This document shows positions 54,875 to 64,000 of a stretch of 64,000 bases of DNA, piece by piece. The notes beneath the pieces are model-generated. The model was not told the origin of the DNA and searched no databases. It saw only the letters and a list, made by a program, of their open reading frames with translations. Positions within the stretch are counted from its first letter, which is position 1. Every line of letters starts with the position of its first letter. The position numbers and the translations under genes are program-made. Origin of the DNA: Deinococcus aestuarii (GTDB lineage Bacteria > Deinococcota > Deinococci > Deinococcales > Deinococcaceae); assembly GCF_018863415.1 (NCBI RefSeq), contig NZ_JAHKSN010000008.1, forward strand, positions 62,001 through 126,000, read 5' to 3'.

Positions 54875-55525
54875 GTGCAAGAACTCGCGCTGCCTCCGGT
54901 CACGCTGGCGCAGGGGCTGTATTTCCTCGATCTGCTGGGGGTGCTCGCCTTCAGCATGTCGGGGGCGCTGCTCGGCGTCCGCAGGCAGTTCGACCTCTTC
55001 GGCGTCCTAGTGCTCGGGTGCGTGACCGCCGTAGGGGGCGGGGCGATCCGCGACAGCCTGACCGGGGTAACCCTGCCCCTCTTCCTGCGCGACGAGACGT
55101 ACCTGTGGGTGGCGCTCGCGGGGGCGGCCCTGAGCTTCGGCTTCGGGGAGCGGCTCGCCCGCTTCGAAAAGGCCCTGCGGGTATTCGACTCGCTGGGCCT
55201 GAGCCTCTTCGCCGCCTCAGGGGCGCTCGGCGCCATCGCCGCCGGGCTGGGGCCGCTGGGGGTGGTCTTCGCGGGAATGCTCAGCGGGGTGGGGGGCGGC
55301 ATCATCCGCGACCTGATCGTGGGCCAGGTCCCCGAGGTGATGTACCGCCGCGACCAGCTCTACGCCACCGCCGCCGCCGGGGGTGCCCTCGTCGTGTACC
55401 TCCTCCACCCGCACCTCACGCCCTTCCAGGCCCAGCTCGGCGGGGTGTTCACCGTCCTGCTGCTGCGCTGGGTGTCGCGTCGGGGGTGGGTACGGCTGCC
55501 CGTGCGGCGGCTGCCGGGGGGATGA
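54875..55525 (+). CDS. TRIC/UPF0126-family membrane channel protein
   Basis: 216 aa with about seven membrane helices in two repeats, each with the signature GGGxIRD (GGGAIRDSL and GGGIIRDLI), as in TRIC-type trimeric cation channels (YadS/YicG relatives). GTG 54875 follows TAGAGT (54863-54868) by 6 bases: leaderless. 275 bases of gene-free sequence separate it from the divergent rpmF. Confidence 0.88.
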   Translation: MQELALPPVTLAQGLYFLDLLGVLAFSMSGALLGVRRQFDLFGVLVLGCVTAVGGGAIRDSLTGVTLPLFLRDETYLWVALAGAALSFGFGERLARFEKALRVFDSLGLSLFAASGALGAIAAGLGPLGVVFAGMLSGVGGGIIRDLIVGQVPEVMYRRDQLYATAAAGGALVVYLLHPHLTPFQAQLGGVFTVLLLRWVSRRGWVRLPVRRLPGG

Positions 55526-55528
55526 GGA

Positions 55529-55614
55529 GCCGTCAGCTCTCAGCAGTCAGCCTTCAGCGGCGGGAGGCTTGGGATGACGTTTCAGGGTTTTTCTGAAGGC
55601 TGAGAGCTGACGGC
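55529..55614. repeat. dispersed repeat, copy 4, with long inverted arms
   Basis: GCCGTCAGCTCTCAG (55529-55543) pairs exactly with CTGAGAGCTGACGGC (55600-55614), and CCTTCAG (55551-55557) with CTGAAGG (55593-55599), with a 7-base bulge on one side and a 35-base loop. A MITE-like palindromic element in the gap before the PLP enzyme; the best preserved copy of the family. Confidence 0.8.
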
Positions 55615-55648
55615 TGACCGCTCCCCCATCCCCTACACTGTCCCCACC

Positions 55649-56851
<1,203 letters not shown>

Positions 56852-56908
56852 GCGGTTCGGCAGCATCGCCCACCGTCTGAACCGGACGCGTCACGGTACA
56901 ACGCGGCC

Positions 56909-58249
56909 ATGATCCAGCCGGAACGGGTGCAGATGCTGAGGCCGGGCGAGCCGGGGCGGGACGGCTTCGTCCTGCTGTGGGTGCAGTCCAGCGTGCGGAC
57001 GCGGGACAACCACGCCCTCGAATACGCGGCGGGGGAGGCAAGAAGGCTAGGCCAGCCCCTCGCCGCCGTCTTCGGTCTGAACCCGGATTATCCGGAGGCG
57101 AACGCCCGGCACTTCCAATACCTGCTGGAGGGGCTGCGCGATTTAAGGGGAGGGCTTGCCGAACGCGGCATTCCCCTCTCCATCCGCATCGGCCACACGC
57201 CCGACGAGGTGTTGAAAGCCGCTCAGGGTGCCAGTCTCGTCGTCACCGACCGGGGGTACCTGCGCCCTGGCCGCCAGTGGCGCCGGAGCCTCGCCGAGCG
57301 GCTGAGCGTGCCCTTCGTGCAGGTCGAGTCCGACGCGGTGGTGCCCATCCGCACGGTGTCGGACAAGCAGGAGTTCGCCGCACGGACCCTCCGGCCCAAG
57401 CTTCACCGCCACCTCGAACACTTCCTCGTGCCCGTGGACGTGCAAGACGGCGTGCAGGGGCACCCCGACTGGGACCCCGGCCTCGATGTGGGCGACCCCG
57501 CCCTGACTGTCCGTGCCCTCGGCGTGGACAACAGCGTCCCCCCCGGCGAGGAGGGGGGCGGCGAGGTGAAGGCCCTCGCGCGGCTGGACCACTTCGTCTC
57601 CCGCCTGTTGCCCCGCTACGACTCCGGGCGGCGCGACCCCAACGTGGACGGGGGCAGCCGCCTGAGCGCGTACCTTCATTACGGTCACCTCTCGCCCCTG
57701 ACGGCGGCCCTCGCGGCGCGCGAGCACTCGGACGGCGGGCCCGGCCTGGACGCCTTTTTCGAGGAGATGATCGTCCGGCGCGAACTCAGCTTCAACTACT
57801 GCGAGTTCAACCCCGCCTACGACCGCTATGAGGGTCTGCCAGCCTGGACCCGGCAGACGCTGGAGGAGCACGCCGCCGATCCCCGCCCCCACCTCTACAC
57901 CCGGGAGCAACTCGACGCCGCGCAGACCCACGACCGCTACTGGAACGCCGCCCACACCGAGATGGTCCGCACGGGCCGGATGCACAACGCCATGCGGATG
58001 TACTGGGGCAAGAAGATTCTGGAGTGGACCGCCACGCCGCAGGAGGCCTACGACACGACCCTGTGGCTGAACAACCGCTACGAACTCGACGGCCGCGACG
58101 CCAACTCTTACGTCAGCGTGGGCTGGGTCTTCGGCCTGCACGACCGCCCGTGGGCGCGGCGCCCCATCTTCGGCACCGTGCGTTACCTCGCCGAGAGCGG
58201 CCTGAACCGCAAGTTCGACGCGGAGGCCTACGCGCGCCGCTGGACCTGA
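56909..58249 (+). CDS. phr: class II deoxyribodipyrimidine photolyase
   Basis: 446 aa; splits UV-induced cyclobutane pyrimidine dimers using FAD and light. Class II marks: FVLLWVQSSVRTRDNHALEYA, SAYLHYGHLSP, EMIVRRELSFNYCEFNP, MHNAMRMYWGKKILEW and RYELDGRDANSYVSVGW. The segment WVFGLHDRPW is conserved. ATG 56909 follows TACAAC by 6 bases. D. radiodurans is known to lack photolyase, so this gene marks a different lineage. Confidence 0.94.
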   Translation: MIQPERVQMLRPGEPGRDGFVLLWVQSSVRTRDNHALEYAAGEARRLGQPLAAVFGLNPDYPEANARHFQYLLEGLRDLRGGLAERGIPLSIRIGHTPDEVLKAAQGASLVVTDRGYLRPGRQWRRSLAERLSVPFVQVESDAVVPIRTVSDKQEFAARTLRPKLHRHLEHFLVPVDVQDGVQGHPDWDPGLDVGDPALTVRALGVDNSVPPGEEGGGEVKALARLDHFVSRLLPRYDSGRRDPNVDGGSRLSAYLHYGHLSPLTAALAAREHSDGGPGLDAFFEEMIVRRELSFNYCEFNPAYDRYEGLPAWTRQTLEEHAADPRPHLYTREQLDAAQTHDRYWNAAHTEMVRTGRMHNAMRMYWGKKILEWTATPQEAYDTTLWLNNRYELDGRDANSYVSVGWVFGLHDRPWARRPIFGTVRYLAESGLNRKFDAEAYARRWT

Positions 58250-58297
58250 GAAAAGTCACACCCCTGAGCATCTTGCACACCTCACTCAAGCCGGGGT

Positions 58298-58305
58298 GCT
58301 ATGCT
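58298..58305 (+). promoter_or_regulatory. extended -10 (TGC-TATGCT) of the glmS transcript
   Basis: TATGCT at 58300-58305 with TG ahead of it. Transcription would begin near 58312, about 35 bases before the ribozyme cleavage site, as expected for a glmS leader. Confidence 0.55.
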
Positions 58306-58346
58306 GCCGCCTGAACCGCTGGTGTCCGGTTCACACAAAACAGGGC

Positions 58347-58530
58347 AGCGCAAGGTCTGTCTTTCGCCTGGAAGACAGAAGACGAGGTGGAGGTGAGCGA
58401 GGTTCTGCGGATGCCTCCAGGCCCCGGCACGGGCCTACCCGACCTTCCTCCGGGAAGGTGAAGCGCGGCGATAAGCCTCTGCGGCAACGTGGGGATAAGG
58501 CCGGGCAGTGCACACCAATCAACCCAGACA
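58347..58530 (+). ncRNA. glmS ribozyme (GlcN6P-activated self-cleaving riboswitch)
   Basis: Matches the conserved glmS ribozyme core. A|GCGC cleavage site, A58347-G58348. P2 stem CTGTCTT/AAGACAG (58357-58363 with 58372-58378). The hallmark GACGAGGTGGAGG (58381-58393) and GCGGATGCCTCC (58407-58418). P3 AGGCCC/GGGCCT (58419-58424 with 58431-58436). P4-like ACCTTCC/GGAAGGT (58442-58448 with 58453-58459). The 3' boundary is approximate. When glucosamine-6-phosphate is abundant the RNA cleaves itself and the glmS message is degraded. It lies exactly where expected, directly upstream of glmS. Confidence 0.92.
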
Positions 58531-58574
58531 CCGCCTGCTCCGGTCTAACTCCGGGTGTGGGTCAAGGAGCACGT

Positions 58575-60395
<1,821 letters not shown>

Positions 60396-60419
60396 AGAAT
60401 CTTGGAGGGAAGGGAAGGA

Positions 60420-60441
60420 GGAGGGAGCTTCCCTTCTCCTC
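60420..60441 (+). terminator. probable terminator after glmS
   Basis: GGAGGGA-GCT-TCCCTTC, seven pairs with one G-U, followed by pyrimidines TCCTCTCTTGTT. Not a perfect U-run, so efficiency is uncertain. Confidence 0.5.
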
Positions 60442-60509
60442 TCTTGTTCCCACGCTGGCACAATGGGTCACCGCAGCCCGCCCAGCGGCCCCTTTCCCAG
60501 GAGACCCCC

Positions 60510-61061
60510 ATGCAGGACCATCCCGAGAAGAACCCCTCGCCCGTGTCGGCGCTCGATCCCGAGACGCTCTCCTTCCTTCAGGACGTGCTCGACCTCGCGC
60601 GCCGGGGAGACGCCGGGAGACTCGCCCCCCTGCTCGACCACGGGCTGCCGCCCAACCTGTGCAATCAGCGGGGCGACAGCCTGCTGATGCTCGCCAGCTA
60701 CCACGGCCACCAGAACGCCGCCCGCGTGCTGCTGGAGCACGGCGCCGACCCCGAGCTGCGCAACGACCAGGGGCAGACGCCGCTGCTAGGCGCGGCCTTC
60801 AAGGGGGACGTGGCGGTGGCCGACCTCCTCCTCGCGCACGGCGCCGACGTGGAGAGCGCGGGCCCGGACGGCAAGACGGCCCTGATGCTGGCCGCCATGT
60901 TCAACCGCACGGACGTGGTGGAACTCCTCCTGGCGCGCGGCGCGGACCTCCACGCGCGGGACGCCCGGGGGATGACCGCGCTCGACGCGGCCCGGGTGAT
61001 GGGCGCCCCCGACACGGCGGCCCAGTTGGAAGGGCGACCGGGAGCGGCGGTGAACCCCTGA
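60510..61061 (+). CDS. ankyrin-repeat protein
   Basis: 183 aa. An N-terminal ~25 residues are followed by about four 33-residue ankyrin repeats: NQRGDSLLMLASYHGHQNAA, NDQGQTPLLGAAFKGDVAVA, GPDGKTALMLAAMFNRTDVV and DARGMTALDAARVMG. Protein-protein interaction module, partner unknown. ATG 60510 has AGGAGA at 7 bases; the ribosome site supports it over upstream in-frame ATG. Confidence 0.9.
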   Translation: MQDHPEKNPSPVSALDPETLSFLQDVLDLARRGDAGRLAPLLDHGLPPNLCNQRGDSLLMLASYHGHQNAARVLLEHGADPELRNDQGQTPLLGAAFKGDVAVADLLLAHGADVESAGPDGKTALMLAAMFNRTDVVELLLARGADLHARDARGMTALDAARVMGAPDTAAQLEGRPGAAVNP

Positions 61062-61077
61062 CCGGAGGCGGTCTGCC

Positions 61078-61734
61078 TCATTCCGCCCCCGCCAGCACGA
61101 CGGACCGCTCCTCCCGGTAGGCGAGGTCCCGGGCGGTGGCCCGCGCCCCCCAGTCGCCGCGCCGGGCCTCCTCGCCCATCCAGGCGCCGCGGGTGGCCCA
61201 GTCCTCGCGGGTCGGGGCCCAGGCCCGCACGGACACGCGCCACTCCCCGTGGACGACCCAGCCCACCGCCGCCAGCCGCTCCGGCACCCCGGGCACGTCC
61301 AGCGTCGGCCCGACGTACAGGAACCGGGCCCCGGGCGCGGCGACGGCGGGGAGGTGGCGGATGATGCCCGTTGGCCCGCGCCGGGACACGATCCGGTCGA
61401 AGGGACCAGCCAGGGCGCCCGGCACCTCCCCGCGTCCGTCCCAGAGGTGGAACTCGGCGCCCGGTGCGTTCGCCCGCGCGAGGTCGAGCGGGGCGGGTTC
61501 GCGGTCGTAGGCGACCCAGCGGGCCACCCCTTCCCCGAACCGAGCGGCGTCCGGACCGTGACCGCACCCGGCCTCCAGCACCCGCACGCCCGGCCCCAGC
61601 CGTTCCTCCAGCAGGGCGTCGAAGGTCTGCTCGGGGTCGGGGCCGTCCAGCAGGTGGTTCCAGGGATGGCGGTCACCCCCCAACTCCCGGGCAACCCGGG
61701 CGGACCACTCCCGGGAATGCGGCACGTCGGTCAT
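61078..61734 (-). CDS. SAM-dependent methyltransferase (class I)
   Basis: 218 aa. SAM motif I is VRVLEAGCGHGPDAARFG, followed by a D/E acidic residue in WVAYDREPAP, and motif GARFLYVGPTLDVPG. Overall fold is a small-molecule methyltransferase. Substrate unknown. ATG 61734; CATGCT lies 6 bases before it, a weak leaderless match. Convergent with the ankyrin gene, 16 bases apart. Confidence 0.85.
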   Translation of the reverse strand: MTDVPHSREWSARVARELGGDRHPWNHLLDGPDPEQTFDALLEERLGPGVRVLEAGCGHGPDAARFGEGVARWVAYDREPAPLDLARANAPGAEFHLWDGRGEVPGALAGPFDRIVSRRGPTGIIRHLPAVAAPGARFLYVGPTLDVPGVPERLAAVGWVVHGEWRVSVRAWAPTREDWATRGAWMGEEARRGDWGARATARDLAYREERSVVLAGAE

Positions 61735-61827
61735 GGGCCCAGCATGGCACCTCCCCCAGCCTGCCGACCGCAGCGCCGGGAAACGGCCGTAAGAGATTTG
61801 AGGGTGACGGCCCGGTACGTTGGGTGA

Positions 61828-62235
61828 ATGACCTCCCCGAAGCCGCTTCTCGGCCGTCAGCGACGGGCCGCCCTCCTGCTCGCTCTCGCCGCCCTCGGCA
61901 CGGGCGGCGCCACGAGCCCGCGTCTTGACGGCCTGCTCGCCGTCAACGACGCCCCCTCGCCGTGCCAGGGGGTCCGCGTCAAGGTGTTCGAGGGGGGCCG
62001 CCTCACGGGCGAGGTCACGGTGTTGCCGGGCGGTCAGGTCAACCCCGCCGGGACCGCGAAGAAGGCGGCGCCGCGCTTCGAGAAGGGCCGCGCCTACAAC
62101 CTTCAGGCGACCTGCATCAGCGTGTCGGGCGCCTTCCAGAACTCGGAGCTGAGCTTCAAGGCCGAGGGCCGGACCGTGATGGTCGTGTTCATCAAGACAG
62201 GCTTTCAGTTCCGGCGCGGCGGCCTCGCCTACTGA
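61828..62235 (+). CDS. exported protein of unknown function
   Basis: 135 aa with a probable signal segment (RAALLLALAALGTGGATS). The rest is a small beta-rich domain (GVRVKVFEGGRLTGEVTVLP, FEKGRAYNLQATC, TVMVVFIKTGFQFRRGGL) with two Cys. Not recognised. ATG 61828 follows TACGTT (61816-61821) by 6 bases: leaderless. Upstream of surE. Confidence 0.7.
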   Translation: MTSPKPLLGRQRRAALLLALAALGTGGATSPRLDGLLAVNDAPSPCQGVRVKVFEGGRLTGEVTVLPGGQVNPAGTAKKAAPRFEKGRAYNLQATCISVSGAFQNSELSFKAEGRTVMVVFIKTGFQFRRGGLAY

Positions 62236-62259
62236 GGGCCCCGCGCTAGCCTGCGCTCC

Positions 62260-63045
62260 ATGACTGGCCCCCGCCCCCCCGAACGGCCCCGCATTCTCGT
62301 CGCCAACGACGACGGCATCTTCTCGCCGGGTATCAAGGCGCTGGCCCTCGCGCTCGCCGACCTCGGCGACGTGGTGGTGGTGGCGCCCGACGTGGAGCAG
62401 TCGGCGGTCGGGCACGGCATCACCATCCGGCGCCCGCTGCGCTTCAAACACACGGCCTCAGCGGGTTTCGGCGCCCTGCCCGCCTACCGGGTGGACGGCA
62501 CGCCCGCCGACTGCGTGGTGCTCGGCGCGTGGCTGCTGGGCAGGCCCGACCTCGTGGTGAGCGGCATCAACCTCGGGCCCAACCTCGGCGACGACCTGAC
62601 CCACTCGGGCACGGTCGCGGCGGCCTTCGAGGGGCTGGGGCTGGGCATTCCCTCTATCGCCTTCAGCCAGCAGGGAGGCGAGGGCGGCGAGTACACCTTC
62701 ACGGCGGGGGCCGCCTACGCGGCGCGGCTGGCGCGGGAGGTCCTGGCGCGGGGCCTTCCGCCGCGCGTGCTCCTCAACGTGAATTTCCCGGGCCGGATGC
62801 CGCGTGGCGTGCGGGTGACCCGGGTGGGCGACCACCGCTGGGAGGACGCCATCGTGACCCGCCAGGACCCCGAGGGCCGCGAGTACCACTGGGTCGCGGG
62901 CACCAGCCGCGCCGCCGACGCCCACGACGACCAGACCGATTACGGCGCCGTGCAGGCCGGACTGATCAGCGTGACCCCCGTCCGGCTCGACCTCACCGCC
63001 CGCGACCTGCTGGAGGAGGTCGGGGGGTATCTGCCGGACGTGTGA
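62260..63045 (+). CDS. surE: 5'/3'-nucleotidase SurE
   Basis: 261 aa metal-dependent nucleotidase of stationary-phase survival. Motifs: ILVANDDGIFSPGIKALA (metal Asp pair), VAPDVEQSAVGHGITIRRPLR, GTPADCVVLG, VVSGINLGPNLGDDLTHSGTVAAA and LLNVNFPG. Standard length. ATG 62260 follows TAGCCT (62247-62252) by 7 bases: leaderless. Confidence 0.95.
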   Translation: MTGPRPPERPRILVANDDGIFSPGIKALALALADLGDVVVVAPDVEQSAVGHGITIRRPLRFKHTASAGFGALPAYRVDGTPADCVVLGAWLLGRPDLVVSGINLGPNLGDDLTHSGTVAAAFEGLGLGIPSIAFSQQGGEGGEYTFTAGAAYAARLAREVLARGLPPRVLLNVNFPGRMPRGVRVTRVGDHRWEDAIVTRQDPEGREYHWVAGTSRAADAHDDQTDYGAVQAGLISVTPVRLDLTARDLLEEVGGYLPDV

Positions 63046-63115
63046 GGTCGTGTTCGAAACGGCTCCCGACGGGAGACCGGGCGCGTCGGCACGGCGCTGG
63101 CGGCCCCTCCCGCCT

Positions 63116-63156
63116 GCCCCACTGGAGGTCATTCTGCGAATCCCCTCCAGTGGGGC
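63116..63156. repeat. 13-bp perfect inverted repeat between convergent genes
   Basis: GCCCCACTGGAGG (63116-63128) and CCTCCAGTGGGGC (63144-63156) with a 15-base loop, between the ends of surE and a minus-strand gene. No T-run, so it may be a structural or Rho-coupled end rather than a textbook terminator. Confidence 0.6.
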
Positions 63157-63249
63157 GAACAACAGTCCCCATTCCGGAGCTAGAGAACCTGACCGCACTG
63201 TTCCGCCCCACCCTGCGGGTGGTGGTCGGGGAGGCTGGGAGTGGTCCCC

Positions 63250-63495
63250 TCACCTCTGGTCGAGCACCTCGAAGGCCCACGCCCGCGCCCCCGCCGGGAG
63301 GGGCAGCGCGGGCATCTGCGCCGCCCAACGGCTCGCCACCAGGAACAGGCCCGGCTGTCCCGGGCTGCCGAGCAGTTCGGCGCCCACGAAGCCCGGCAAG
63401 TCGGGCAGCGCGGCCAGGAACGCCTCCATCTGTGCCCGCGCCGCCTCGCCGCGGGCCTCGGCGTAGTGGACGCGCAGGGGCGGCGCGGCGCTCAC
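63250..63495 (-). CDS. small protein, antibiotic-monooxygenase-like fold (tentative)
   Basis: 81 aa. ARAQMEAFLAALPDLPGFVGAELLGSPGQPGLFLVASRW resembles the short ABM-type ferredoxin-like domain with its W ending a strand. No catalytic residues can be named. GTG 63495 overlaps the stop of the M23 peptidase gene (GTGA), so both are translated together. Confidence 0.55.
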   Translation of the reverse strand: MSAAPPLRVHYAEARGEAARAQMEAFLAALPDLPGFVGAELLGSPGQPGLFLVASRWAAQMPALPLPAGARAWAFEVLDQR

Positions 63496-64000
63496 TCGTA
63501 GAGGGCGAGGGGGTCTTTGGGGTCCCAGCGCAGGTAGGTGCCGAAATGGAGGTGGGTCCCCGTGGAGCGCCCGGTGTTGCCCACGCGCCCGACCGGCTGA
63601 CCGGCGGCGACCCGCTCCCCGGTGCGGGCGATGGTCGAACTCAGGTGCGCGTAGCGGGTAATCCAGCCGTCCGGGTGCTCCAGCACGACCGTCCAGCCCC
63701 AGCCGCGCTCGAAGTCGGCCCGCGACTCGATCACCCGGCCCGCCCGCGCGGCGAGGACGGGCGTGCCCTGCGGCGCGAGGATGTCCACCCCGTAGTGCAT
63801 CTCGCGCTCGCCGCCCAGCACCCGCGGCCCGAAGTCGCTCGTGACCGCCTTGTACCCCGCCACCGGCCACAGCCACCCGTTTCGGGTGGCCGGGCCCGGC
63901 ACGACCGGGGTCACGCGGATGGACGCCGTGCGCACCGTCGCGCCGGGCGTGCGGTTGCCGGGTCGGGGGGCCGGGGCACCCGCCGCCGCCGTCCGCCCGG
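63492..64000 (-). CDS. M23-family metallopeptidase (5' partial)
   Basis: C-terminal part of a peptidoglycan hydrolase. The Zn motifs of M23/LytM are present: HYGVDILAPQGTPVLAARAG and GTHLHFGTYLRW, preceded by SDFGPRV. A Pro/Ala-rich linker (GAPAPRPG) runs to the window edge without a stop. The N-terminus, which may have LysM or coiled-coil domains, lies outside the window. Its stop overlaps the next gene's GTG. Confidence 0.92.
   Translation of the reverse strand, partial: GRTAAAGAPAPRPGNRTPGATVRTASIRVTPVVPGPATRNGWLWPVAGYKAVTSDFGPRVLGGEREMHYGVDILAPQGTPVLAARAGRVIESRADFERGWGWTVVLEHPDGWITRYAHLSSTIARTGERVAAGQPVGRVGNTGRSTGTHLHFGTYLRWDPKDPLALYE

Overview
The window is a stretch of high-GC bacterial chromosome that I place in the genus Deinococcus. 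The reasons are a dnaA-oriC-dnaN-eno-pyk core, a bacillithiol-type deacetylase, a menaquinone methyltransferase, many predicted leaderless genes (a TANNNT -10 box only 5-8 bases before ATG/GTG), and small dispersed palindromic repeats. The species is not determined.

Layout. 1-3.7 kb: 2-oxoacid dehydrogenase operon (E1 alpha partial, E1 beta, a small membrane protein, E2). 3.8-8 kb: a secreted protein with a two-component system, then dprA. 8-10 kb: small or unknown proteins and a peroxiredoxin. 10-13.3 kb: an SDR protein, MscS and a DUF2254-type membrane protein. 14-20 kb: dnaA, oriC, dnaN, eno, pyk, then a second DnaA-box cluster. 20-25.4 kb: tyrS with a leader region, MOSC, YqhA-like, trmK, macro domain and gmk. 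25.8-29.6 kb: pta-ackA and tsaE. 29.7-33.9 kb: an uncharacterised three-gene Roadblock/coiled-coil/membrane operon. 34-38.6 kb: GNAT, menG, a serine hydrolase, a regulator and nth. 38.6-41.7 kb: a frameshifted small gene, a LURP-one-like gene, fmt and two tandem def genes. 41.9-45.8 kb: TPR protein, lipoprotein and two paralogous hydrolases. 45.9-51.6 kb: RNA-repair operon hen1-rlaP-rlaP-pnkp. 51.7-58.2 kb: MFS exporter, bshB1-like, PNPOx-like, rpmF, TRIC-like, a PLP enzyme and a class II photolyase. 58.3-60.4 kb: glmS preceded by a glmS ribozyme. 60.5-64 kb: ankyrin protein, methyltransferase, surE and a partial M23 peptidase.

The most notable signals are these: a glmS self-cleaving ribozyme; the RNA-repair operon with two nucleotidyltransferases; the Roadblock operon, whose first and last proteins share an N-terminal domain; a roughly 78-bp element present twice that reads as a promoter followed at once by a terminator; leaderless mini-ORFs ahead of a histidine kinase, a small gene and tyrS; and a second DnaA-box cluster about 4.4 kb from oriC.

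All calls come from reading the sequence by eye and from knowledge of protein families. No database search was run.
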